Assembly (NCBI GenBank): GCA_947034885.2
Contig: OX344749.2
Location: 46,591,682 to 46,655,681, forward strand
Origin: Thuidium tamariscinum
Lineage: Eukaryota; Streptophyta; Bryopsida; Hypnales; Thuidiaceae
Reading direction: 5' to 3'
DNA length: 64,000 nucleotides
Positions 23,873-35,400 of the stretch are shown here, in pieces. Every line of letters begins with the position of its first letter. Within the stretch, counting starts at the first letter, position 1. The notes beneath the pieces were generated by a model, which saw only the letters and a list, made by a program, of their open reading frames with translations, was not told the origin of the DNA and did not search any database. Made by a program: the position numbers and the translations under genes.

Positions 23873-24505
23873 CAAAAGGGCCCAATGAGTGCAGGCGAAT
23901 GCCTGTTGTTGCCGAATACCAGACTGTCCAGTTTTGCACGTCAATATCTGTTTTGAGTGATTCAATCTTTCAGGCTTGGCTTCCCTTCCGTTTTTCGAGT
24001 TGTCCGTCCCTCACGTACTATTTTGGTAGTGTCCGTGTGTACTTCCCAGGACTTCTTACCTACAATATTCACCGATGCATGTACCCATTACCCAATTATT
24101 AGAGTTTGCCAATAATTATGCAGTGGAGAACTCAAGTATCAAATTGATGGAGGAAGAAAAAAAAGAAAAAAGTTTTTAAGAAAAAGAAATAGAAAAAAGA
24201 AGTGGGAAAGCTCGGGGCCTGATTGATGAGAGTTCTTTTTTCTTTCTCTTTCCTCAATTTGAAACAAAGAAAATTAAAAAATAGTTTGATGTTGGTAATG
24301 ATTTGAGAATTCTGTTGGCAATAGAGTCGTGAGATAATATAGAGTTGAAGACAAATAGATTCATTCTTCTTTTTGACCTTTTTCACACATTCAATTCTTC
24401 ACCAAATTTGCAAACTAATTGCATATCAAAAAGCTGAGAAAGGAGCATGAAGTGCATTTAAATTTAAGGTGTAGGCTTTTGCTCCACCTTGTTTTGTTTA
24501 ACACC
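23873..24505. other. Intergenic, nothing recognised
   Basis: This is moderately mixed sequence grading into A+T-rich DNA, with no gene or repeat boundary supported. Confidence 0.45.
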
Positions 24506-24509
24506 TTAA

Positions 24510-25380
24510 GTTCCTTGACTATGTTTACTCTAAAAACAATCAAAAATTGTCATTTTTAGTACCTATACCAATTTCTTTTTAAGAACATTTTTGAGATTTA
24601 TAATTATAGTATTTTGTATTAAATTGGTTTGTAAACATGTGCAAAAAATTTCAGAGTTTTTCACCTTGTAGATTGCAAGATATTTTCGTTTGAATGCTCA
24701 AAAATCTTTTTTTTCACCCTATAGAAAACATGGTAGTTGCACTTTAAAAGACAAAAATCATATGAAAAATGGTCCAAAATGGTTGTACCTCTTTGGATTC
24801 ATTATTGAGGCCAAGTAGGGTATTGCCCTATAAAAAATTCAAATTGTTTAGAATCGTATAACATTTAGGAAAATAATAGCAAGTAAAAAAAATAGTAAAT
24901 GATTTAAAATACAAAATTGTTGAAAATTTATTTGTGTAATTGAAAAATGCCAATCCCAATAGTTGCAACATTGTAATAAACAATATACATCCTATAATTT
25001 TATTTTTTCAAAAAATATTGAAAATTGAGTAAAGTAAAGGACTTCAAAGTTTATTTTAGAGTAGAGAATCCATAATTGCCCACAAACAAGAAAAACTCAT
25101 AACTTGTGATTCATTGATCAGATTTGGAATGATTCAAAGCTTTCCATGCATACATAAATGAAGAAAACTACTTTCAAATTTTTATTTTTGAATAAAGTCA
25201 TTTCTTGCAATTTGCCTAAACTACCTAGTTACAAAAAAAAGTGACAAATTCAGCCATAACTTTTGACTCATATTTCTAAGTGTCTTGTTTTTTTAGTGCA
25301 CATGAAAGATATTCCTTGTCTTGACCTTCTATTTAAATTTGGGCCCAAAATATGAAATTATAATGCCTACAATATTGGCC
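24510..25380 (-). mobile_element. TTAA-flanked element, family B, degenerate inverted copy
   Basis: TTAA at 24506-24509 is followed by GTTCCTTGACTATG, matching the right end of family B in complement. The match then continues through 'TTGTAGATTGCAAGAT' and 'TCATTGATCAGATTTGGAAT' towards the left end. The far terminus is not clear. Confidence 0.55.
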
Positions 25381-25505
25381 TTGCCTCCCAATCTTCTATA
25401 TTGATCATGAAGCCAACACCTATACCAACACCAACAATCAATTGGTTATTGATTACTAAAAAATACCTCTCTAGTTGAATGAATATAGGGTCTTCAAACT
25501 GTCAT

Positions 25506-25640
25506 CACTACAAGAAAAAAGGGTGTTTAAAGTATAGTCTTAGTAGAATAGTCTTTTAAGTAATGATCTATAGGAGTCTTTTAAGTAAAATTTTACTAAA
25601 ATTGGGACATGTGTCATTACCTTATTAGTTACTAATTTGG
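25506..25640 (+). mobile_element. Truncated CACTA-like left end
   Basis: CACTACAAGAAAAAAGGGTG is a typical CACTA terminus, but no matching right end is found downstream. The right boundary given is arbitrary. Confidence 0.35.
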
Positions 25641-25920
25641 AACACGTGTAATTACCTTTTCATAACTTTTGACTACATGGTTAAAAAATTATTGCATGAT
25701 ATGTAATTTTCATTGATCTATAGGAAATTTGGACAACTCAAAAAACTTCTTTAAAAATCACTTTAAAAAAATTAAAATTACAATTGATTTTTTAGATTTA
25801 TATATACATACAAAGATTTGAATCATTCTATTTTGATGAATGAGATCAAAACTATGATAGATTTTTGTTTGCGGGTACTAGGTATTACTATTGATTTGGT
25901 TTTTTATATAAAACTTAAGA
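25641..25920 (+). repeat. Fragment of TTAA family B
   Basis: 'CATAACTTTTGACTACATGG' through 'GATTTGAATCATTCTATTTT' matches the left-central part of family B in forward orientation. No termini are preserved. Confidence 0.5.
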
Positions 25921-26227
25921 ATTTTTTTTAGACAAATTCTTGCCAAAGAATTTCTTCAAAGCTTTATAGGATTCTTTGTTACAAATCTCATAATTTTCAA
26001 TGGATAAATTCACGCATGGTCTCTTCCAAAAACATAAATGATGAATTTTCTAAATGCCAAATGGCACAATCAAATAAGAATACACAAATCACTAGCAGAA
26101 TTCTCATGTGGCACCAAGCTAAATAATGTAGGCATAGTGCAAGGACATGGTTCTAAGTCCAATGTAGGCATCAAGCTAATTTCCATATGGGCCTTTGGAG
26201 CCAAGGTCATGTGCTATAGTTGAAGGG
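25921..26227. other. Intergenic, nothing recognised
   Basis: No gene is visible. The 61-codon frame at 26038-26223 has no recognisable family. Confidence 0.4.
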
Positions 26228-26423
26228 TGCTATTATGTGAGTCTAGAATTTTGAGTATATTAGCTTAAAAAACTATATATCTGTGTTGTAGGTGTTTATA
26301 TTATAGAATACCTAGATTATAGATACCTATACTATAGGTGATTATATTAGAAGCACCTTCAAATAGATGTACAATATTTACTTATACATGTATACTCAAG
26401 GTTTATATACTCACATGCTAGCA
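26228..26423. mobile_element. 'TGCTA..TATGTGAG' MITE, copy 2 (196 bp)
   Basis: TGCTATTATGTGAG and, in complement, TGCTAGCATGTGAG form the ends. The inverted similarity runs outward through a GCTATAGTT block on both sides. The interior matches the copy at 7870-8319 once its nested insertion is removed. Confidence 0.65.
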
Positions 26424-27439
26424 TGGTTGAACTATAGCATAGTGCTCTAAATTTATGACAACACCTGAGGAAGAGGGGATTGAGGGAGAAAAATGTCGAG
26501 CGATAAGGATAGCAAAGTCTAATGAAGAAGTGCATTTCTTCCTACAATCCTTAATGACAAGGACATTGCCCCCAAGTATGCAACTCTTATATTATATACA
26601 GGGATCATCGGCATTAAAATGGCTTAAAAGATGACTTTTGTTAAAATTATATGAAATTAAAAAAGACCAAAATGTTCGGTGAAGGTCAAATTAAAAGAAA
26701 ATTATATGTAGAAAATGTAGCATTGCATATATTTTAGAAAAAAAAACTCACTATATATATATATATATAATTGAAACACCTTTTCATAGTTTTTAAAAAT
26801 CTATACAAGAAGTTCTCTCCAATTAAAATTAAATTTTTATTAAAAAGCCCCCAAAGTTGGGTAGCTCGGCCTATGATACATGTATTAAAAAATCTCATAT
26901 AATTAGGCTTTTAATGCTATTATTGTCCTCAAAAAATATTCATTTCATATATATAATTACATTTTTGGATTCCTTGTTAAAAGGGCTACAAGATTTTCCT
27001 ACATAAAAGCAAATAATATACTTTGACAATAGATTAAACTACATTAAAAGTGATTATAATCAAGGCCATATAATATAGGAGTTGTTTACCTGGGCATTGC
27101 CCAATGTAAATTGCTCTTAGAAAATTGACAAAATAGGATGAACATTCAAGATGAAAATCAAATGTTGAATGAAAAGATTGTATTGGCAAATAATGCAGGC
27201 AAAAACGTGTGATTGAACATTACGACCTGATTGTGGACCAAAACCTACCCACAAAATGAACAAGTGATTTCCTAAAAGTGGTTTACAACCTCTTTTCTGG
27301 CTACTTGGGTGAATGCACTTCGTTTCTACTCAAATTCTTTCCATGACCTGACTTTGCTAAGGGGGATGCACTACTGTAGTACCTCATCACTTAAGCAACT
27401 CTGGAGCACATGGTGCACGATATGAGGTGGTAGACATTT
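26424..27439. other. Intergenic; (TA)n at about 26753-26769
   Basis: A short TA dinucleotide run is the only definable structure. No gene is seen. Confidence 0.4.
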
Positions 27440-27780
27440 TCCCCATGCAGGAAAACAAGAAATATGGGAATTTCACCAAAATTGTATGTACAGTGAATTT
27501 CGGGAAGCTAAAAGTGCATTCCAATGTTTAGAATCTTCTAATTCTGATCATTAAGTTTCTGCTGACTTCTTTCACTCATGAAATTGGGACATGTGTCATT
27601 ACCTTATTAGTCTCAACCTTAAAAGGACAAAAAACATGCAATTCAAGCTCTGGTTGGAAATCTGTTCTGGCCTTGCCTTGAAATCACTGCCCATGCACTC
27701 GTACAGGTTGGCTATTGGGTGTGGTCGACAATTGGTGCCTCCACCTCATGTTTGCTAAAATGGTGGGACTGCTTCCCGAT
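27440..27780 (+). repeat. Dispersed repeat family F, copy 3
   Basis: 'GGGACATGTGTCATTACC', 'CTTATTAGTCTCAACCTT' and 'CTGGTTGGAAATCTGTTCT' follow the order seen at 6868-7320 and 7540-7869. Confidence 0.55.
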
Positions 27781-27944
27781 GTCAACCTACTGTACTTCCC
27801 ACCATTCCCAAGACCCCATTGCTGGCTTACAACTCCTGCACAGACCCTGTGGAGATCCATGTCATGATCTTTCTAAATGATTTAAGACCCACCCAAAACA
27901 CGGGTTTTTTTAATACTAAGGTAGAAGGCTCAGTAATCGCCCAT

Positions 27945-28225
27945 CTAAGGGCTGAAACTGAATTTTGGGGAGGTTAATCATCTTGAAAAAATTTTCAGTA
28001 TATTTTCCTTGAAAGACAAGTGGAATTGACATCTAACTCAAGTCGTTTCATATTTTTTGGAGCTTTGCGGAATTAGTTATCAAAATTTGAAATTGAAAGG
28101 GTATAAGGCTCTAAAATGGTGCCCTAGCTACAATGTACACAATCAGTACACTGCAGAAGGCTATGAAAAAGCAACATATACAAATATTGTACATTTGAGA
28201 TAGGGTACCATTTTAGAACCCGCTC
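27945..28225 (+). repeat. Dispersed repeat family D, copy 3
   Basis: Begins near 'CTGAATTTTGGGGAGGTTAA' and ends in GGCTCTAAAATGG plus an inverted CCATTTTAGAACC about 110 bp away. It is collinear with copies 1 and 2. Confidence 0.6.
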
Positions 28226-28242
28226 CATGAGAGCCTTCTATC

Positions 28243-28338
28243 TTATTATTTTTAAACAAATGAAACAAAGAACATGGGTTCTTGAATTTATTATTATTTT
28301 TAAACAAATCAAACGAAGAACATGGGTTCTTGAATTTT
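28243..28338. repeat. 48-bp direct tandem duplication
   Basis: The two units, 28243-28290 and 28291-28338, both start TTATTATTTTTAAACAAAT and differ at only a few positions, so the duplication is recent. Confidence 0.85.
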
Positions 28339-29678
28339 GTCACTGGCTACCTACATGTGATGCACATTGGGCTCTGGCAAGCTTACTGATGAGGCTACTG
28401 CAAATGGCCTCCAGCAAGAAAACCCAAAGCCACAGACTACTCTGGCCAGGCCTAACTTAGGGCTTGCTGGACGGTTGAACTAAATAAGTTCCATGTGATA
28501 TCTTATAGCAGCAGCAACTAAGAAGTCAGAAACAGCTCATCTCTGAACCCCAAGAGCACACCACAACTGGCAGTAAGTTCGTATGGCATGACATCACTCC
28601 CTTCCGAAATCCCCAAATTGGTCCCTTTCACACTCATGTAAAAGTTGGCTACTATGTTGGAGTCCGGGTCGGTGAAGCCTACTTAGGGTGTGCTTACATG
28701 TTGGCCTGCTGGGCAAGTATAGTGCTTGTTCAAACAATAAGACAAGAGAGGCTTCACCGATTGTCTTGCTAAGGTGGACAAACGGGAATGGAGGAGGAGA
28801 AGTTTCAGTGATCCCAATGGACGATCTCATTGGTGGAGACTTGGCAAACTGAAGAGAATCTAAGACGTGTGCTTTTCTAATTGTATTCCTCCCACCCATC
28901 GGGTCCAGACGAAAGTGCAAAGATTGTTTTTCCTTGTAGCATTCCTTGTGAAATTTCCTTACCCACTCAGACATGTAAGGGGCAACCCTTTTTTTTATGG
29001 CACCATGGGGCCATCTGCACCATTCAAAATAAACGTCTTTTTTTTCACAAAATAAAAGGAATCTTTTTTCGCCAGAATTTTTTTATTTCTCTTTAAAATA
29101 TGGATGAAGTCAGCACATTTGGATGAAAAAGTGTATAAATATGATGAAAAAGTGTTTTTAAATCCAAATGACAAATGAATGCTTCACCAAATTGGAAGTG
29201 ATTGCCATTTTGGCACTTTCTCAAAAAGTTTTAAAAAAAAGGTTGGGAAGGAGATCGTAAGGTAGGAGCACCCAAATGCAATACTAGTCGTTCTCAAACA
29301 TCTAGAAAATAACCTAAATCCAAGCACAAATGGACTTAAAGAAGACATATGGGGTTTTAAAGTAGATAAGTGAGGTTCCAAGAAGTTGACACTCTTCCAA
29401 GAAATGGCCAATCACCCACGAGGGATCCAAGGGTAGAGTGTGTCACTTTCAAGTGTTTCCATTCCAACTTAGGTGTTAGTTTGGTATTTGTAGTAGGTGC
29501 ATCTATGTAGTTATTTTCAAAAACTCATATTATATTCATAGAAGCTTAGAGAAATACAAAACCAATTTTATTAGTTTTATAAACCATCTCGTAACAGATA
29601 CACATTATTTAATTTTGTAGATACCTTCAAGATATATGAGTTTGAAACAAGCATTGCTTTTAGGTGCTTCCACCTTGG
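28339..29678. other. Intergenic; no gene recognised
   Basis: The 126-codon minus-strand frame at 28594-28974 and the 75-codon frame at 29184-29411 lack recognisable domains. The base composition is less A+T-rich than its surroundings, but I cannot assign a function or element. Confidence 0.4.
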
Positions 29679-30010
29679 GAGCATCTCCTACAACCCTCTA
29701 AATAACCCCTTTCCTCTAATTTTGGGATGATAGGTAATAAATTATAGTGTATATTAGGCTTGACCTTCATTTTTTCCTTCCAAAGAAGACATATTTGGAA
29801 GGGCCACTACCCCCTTTATATGCAATATATTTTCTTGAGATTAGTAAGCCGTTGTGGATACTTATTGCTTTTGCAAGTTCTTTGACGTGTGATTGGTTGG
29901 AAGTATATTTTAGTGAATTGTACCATTGGAAATACAAGTGGCCATCCCTTCTAAATTGGAGAGATCTCAATTGAAGGGGATGGGATAATTGGAGGGGTGT
30001 AGAAGATGTT
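29679..30010. mobile_element. Possible PIF-like MITE (332 bp)
   Basis: GAGCATCTCCTACAACCCTC at the left resembles, in complement, AACATCTTCTACACCCCTCC at the right. No target duplication is evident, so this is a weak call. Confidence 0.35.
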
Positions 30011-31788
30011 AAGGTAAACTAGACCAACTCTCTAATGTAAGCATCTATACAAATACCCATTACAATTTTCTATCATTCCACGCAGATTTTTCTAATCAAA
30101 GAGGTTACAACTTCGTTAAGTAGGTTAATGGCCAAAATCAATGCTTTGTATGATGGTGATAGAGTTATTAGAAATTGCTTTAAGAAATTTCACCTTTCTA
30201 GTGTAAAGTCATTAAAAGAACTAACTTTTTTATTCCATCATGTCATGTCTATGTTAGAAAATGTTGCAACCATATTAGAAAATATTGTGACTTGATTAGG
30301 TGGTTCAAATTATTTGATGACCATTATAGGTATCCCTTTTGATGGTTTTGGGATAGTCTAAAGACTCTTTTGAGCCAATTCGGCAATACACTTCAAAAGT
30401 TCTTAACAAATTCATACTTTGTCAAAAAAAAAAATGAAATTTGAATTTCTCTTTCCATTTCTCATGTTTGTCTTCCTATAAAAAACTTAATTTTTTTCAA
30501 AAATGTCAACATGGCAAACTAGTCATTTTGCTTGCAATAGGTTGGTTTACCTTAGAGCTCTTCTTTGATAGTAAGCCAAGGAGGATTGACTTGTTGAAAT
30601 GGCGAGAGAGGCTATATTTGTTGCTCTATGACAGATATGTAGAGCAACAAAAAAATGCATGCCCACTTCAAATTGTCAAGATTGTACTAGAAACTAGTGT
30701 GTCTTGTGTGTACTGCTCTCAATAATATGTCTCTCCTTTTATCCTTTTTTTGAGGTATGAACCATATTCCAACAACTCAAAAATGGCAACTCATATTCTC
30801 TTTATCAATGTAATGAAGCAAACACTTTGTAATATCTCCCTAGGTGGCCCCGATGAAAGGATACTAATCTAATGAGGTCACTAAGGTGGTGTGTCTAAGT
30901 TTTGTTTGTGCATGGGGTGGTGCATGATCACATGGGTTTGGGGGGCACAAATAATCCATACAACACCTTCTTTGACACCCTTCACTAGTAAAGTAATCAT
31001 AGGGATATTCTAATCATTAATAGAATGGAGTGTTTGTTTTTCTATAGTGCCCATTTCATTGTTGATCAATGAGCTTCATTGGCCCCAAATCCACATAAAA
31101 ATAGGCCATATTTACAAATCTCCTTCCATTTGACAAGAAACCTTCATATTAAAATAGTACATATATTACTTAAACTATTCCATTTATTGGTTTTGATCAT
31201 TGAGCAAGCAATGTGGAATTTTCAAAATTGATTGACTCAAAATTGATTTGAATTTCACATCTCATACTCAACAGTCAAAATCATAAAATGGAGTGGTTTT
31301 AGTAGTGCACATACTATGGCTACTTTAGAGGTTCTTAATAGAATGGAGGTATTAATAATAATAATTGATAGTTATGCAATGTTTGGGATTTTTTGAGCTT
31401 TACTATCTATTTAAAAAAATTAATTTCTACATTTAGCTATTTTTCCAAGTCTTTAGTCTACTTACTTTCTCCATTTTTTAAGATAAAAATATAATAGACT
31501 CTTTTGATATATATTTTTTTATTTTCATTGGCTAACTTTATATGTCTAATTTTGATAGGAACTTATACTTTTTCTTGATTTAGGGGTATTAAGAGACTTC
31601 TTTTGGCCAATAGGACAATGTACTTCAAAAATTCATTTAAATGTCATTTTTTGGGTCAAAAAATGGCATAAAGGCAAACTAATAACTCTACAAAATATTT
31701 TGTAATTGGGTGTTTACCTTATATGTAGTCTTTGTGAGACTTGGCTAGTTGAATTACCTCTATTGGATTCTTCATTTACAATGGTTTC

Positions 31789-31826
<38 letters not shown>

Positions 31827-32449
31827 TTTTGCGACACTTTTAAATGTCTTTTCATCTAGACTACTTGTGTTAGAATTCAACAATGAATAGATTCTTAATT
31901 TACACCTTGAAACTCTTAAAAATGTTAGAATTACAACATCTACTACCATGTAACATTGTATAACTATATTATAGACTGCCCTATGCTCCAAATTTACAAT
32001 GCCTTTCTAGATGTTTGGGAAAGATGTTTGGATAATTCAAAGATTAGAGTTAGGTAAAGAGCTACATAAGATAGTTTTGTTCATTATATGTGTCTTCTTT
32101 TAAAGGATGCAAAAAAATTTGTACCTCAATGGTAAACAATGTTATACATTTTCATCTCATTTCCTACCCTATGTCAATTGAGGGGACATTTTAAAACAAA
32201 TATTCATTTCAAACTAGACAAATGCAAGTGACAAACTAAAATTTAGGTGACAATATTGTTGACCTCTAAAGAACCAAGTGTCCATTTAATGTACACAAAA
32301 AATCTTAGATAGGTTCCTACAAAATTATTTTTGTTTTGATGTTCTTGAAAGTTGGACACAATGTATATAGTATACACATGTACCCCCTTCAAGAAAATCT
32401 AATTTTTCTTTTGATCGGGTGCCTGAATAAAAAATTATGCTATGAAAGC
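30011..32449. other. Intergenic; duplicated block at about 30370-30560 and 31590-31740
   Basis: The two blocks share 'CCAATTCGGCAATACACTTC'-like and 'GGCAAACTAGT'-like phrases and may be two relics of one repeat. A frame at 30441-30725 (94 codons) spans the first block but has no recognised motif. No gene is supported. Confidence 0.35.
31792..31824. repeat. (TAA)n microsatellite
   Basis: About eleven TAA units. Confidence 0.95.
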
Positions 32450-35400
32450 CAATGTGGCGGGTGGGAGTGCAAGGCCCCCTTATATAAAACACAAGAAAAT
32501 TACATCAAAGCATCAAATAAGATGAAGTGTCACTAGGAAAGTCCAAGGTGGTAGAAGTCAAGAGACCAAAGGCACTCAAATTGTTTCTTAATCAATTCTA
32601 ACTTTTCATTGTTCTTAACTCTTGTGGTAAAGTCCTTCCTAATAGCCATACTTGTGTGAATCACAGAACCCCAGGCCACCTTCATCACCCTTTTGGTGTT
32701 GAAGTTTAGGGTGTCATATTTAGTATTACGCCTCTCAACCCAAACATGCCAAATCAAAAAGGATCTGAAAACATCTTATCGCTGATAATTGTATAAGTAT
32801 TTTCCTAACCTAATAGCATCATCTCTAGTGATCCTACCTAATCAAGACTCTTGAAAACTTTGTAGTCTAGGAACCTTAAAAAAAATAACACTAAAGGAAT
32901 CAAATTTTAGCCATAACTCCTTTGAAAATATATACTTTCCAAACAAGTGCTTTGCCGTTTCCACGTAATAGCTACTGTTGGGACAGTCGTGGTCTATTGT
33001 TGGAGTCTTCCATGAGAGCCATTCCCCGGTCATGACCCTTCTATTCAAAATTTCCCACATGAGCATGGTTGGTTTCCTCGGTCTAGTAGAATGCCAAAAC
33101 AATTTGAAAGTAAATAGTCTTTGGGCCTCTAAGAGGCCTTGTTTAACCAATTCCTACATACCAGTCGACTTCTCCTGTTTTTTCTTCAACCCCTCCGTAT
33201 ACCCCCTTTTCACCATATATCTGAAAAGGGACTTTGCTTAGCTTTCCCAACTTACCCTAATATCATTCATTTGGGTTCCAAGGAAGGTCCCTATGTAGTT
33301 TGGAAATGCCATAGTGTATCTGGCTCTACAAGTGGTTCAATTGGATTACATTTATAAAAGGTACATTTTGTTGCCTCCCAACATACAACCTAAATCTGAT
33401 AGAACTTCTCTTCCGGAAGTCAATTGGATACCTGCTCCTAAATCAAAAGTCTTGAGTCAGGTTTAGTTGCATAGATGTACACTTGCTCTTTCCCATTTGC
33501 CCCTTGTTTAAGAAAAAATACGCACTTGTCTCTCTTCACTTGCATCCAAATGGGTTTCCAATCTTTCAAGGTAAGCCCGCAGCTCCCAAGGTATATATGA
33601 AATGAACATGCATCGCAAGAGTATCCTCTTCTTTGTGACTGCTCCTTATCTCAATAGAAGCTTTTGAATATCTAACGCTAAGAGCTAGTCCACCTCTAAC
33701 TCATCACAAAGGTCTTTGACTATAATTAGGCTCACTTTGGCCGACAAATGCAATCCTATATTTGGACCTCTTTCTAAAGGGGTATTTTTGCTTCTAATAT
33801 CATGGGATTCCCCCAAAAAGGTTGCCTCATGATCTCACTTATGATTTTGGGAGCCTTTTGAATTAGGTTCCCTTGTATTGCAAAAAAGGCCTTAAAATAG
33901 GCCTTATCTAAAGGGGAGTGATTCTCTTATTTTAATCCTTCGCTAAATAAGAGCCATGTGTGTACCTAGTGCCATTTGTCATCCCTAAACGGCCTACCTT
34001 GCTCCATTTTATGTCTTAATAAGATTTTATAGGGTTCTGCTCCCTGAGCTAAATTCCTAACTACTAATTTAGCTAAAAGAACCTAGGTTTGTAAAAATGG
34101 ATCAATGAGTCCTAATCTCCCCTTTTCCATCGACATAATGCAAGTGGACCATTTCACCCTCGTTGCAGTTCTCCCTTCCTATTTCCATTGTCCAAAGGTA
34201 TTGAATTAATTAACCCTCTAATTTTATTGTAATTTGTAGGAATAATCCCACAACAGGCTGCAATGTACTAACAAGATGCCAAAAGGACTTGATTGCAAAT
34301 TAACACCCTATCCACTTGTGAAATAGTTTGAGCTATCCACGATCTTAGTTTCTTTTGAATCAAATCTAGAAAACAAGCAATATTTGCATCTTTCAACAAA
34401 TGGAATCCGATCAACGGGCCTAAATACCTCATTCCTATCCCTTCGAAGGCCCAAGACAACCCTATTTCCCACCTCCATTGAAAATACTTAGCCCAACTGG
34501 ATGTCTAGATTGCATTCGTTTTTATCCCACTTAACCTTAGAACTTGATGTGAAATAGAACAAGTCTAATACAATTGTAGCTTTGTTGAGATTTGGTATCG
34601 ATCCTATAAGATAAAAATAAGCATTGCTCGCAAAAGAAGTGTCTGTAATCCTTCTCTTGTTTAGAAGTCTGAAACCTTGGATCCTGTATTGAGGGTCCTC
34701 CAACATAAAACCTTAAGCATCAAACACGGGAATAAAAAGAAATGGTGGCAAAGGGTAGCCTTGATGAATTGATCGAGAGACATCAAATGTTTTCCCAATC
34801 TCGCCATTCACTATAATTGCAGACGAAGGATTTTCATACAATGATATGACTCCTTTTATGAAAATTGGATCAAATCCCCATTTTTCTAAGAGGCATTTCA
34901 TGAATGGCTAAGAAATTTTATAGTATGTTTATTTCGAAATCAAGCAATAATAGTACTAGATCTTGCCTTGAACCATTTGCATATTGAATGGATTCTTGGG
35001 CCCAAAAGATATTATCTATTATACATTGTCCTTTCATGAAGCTTGTTTGATTTGGACGAATGATCTTTGCGAGAATGTGTTGTAGTCATCTCATTAAGAT
35101 TTTTGCCACCAATTTATAAAAGGAGTACAAAAGCGTGATAGGTCTGAAATCCTTGATGAGGGACAAATCTCCCCCTGTCAGGATTAAGGTTATAATACCT
35201 TTATTGTGTATTCTTGACAATACACCTCTTGACACTACCTCGTGAACTACTGGTAGCAATTCTGTCTCAATCTCCTTCGAACACAACTTGTAGAAATCAA
35301 TTGGAGTGTCATCCTCTCTCGCCGCATGACTTGATGTGAGATCTTTGGTAGCCTCTCAGAGTTCCTGCATTGTAATTTGGCCTTTCAAGGCCTAGTTGTG

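Noticed and set aside
23725..24102. 125-codon plus-strand frame
   Set aside because: It straddles the right end of a well-defined PIF MITE, so it is not a conserved coding unit.
28594..28974. 126-codon minus-strand frame
   Set aside because: No recognised family, no neighbouring exon structure and no conserved motif; chance cannot be excluded.
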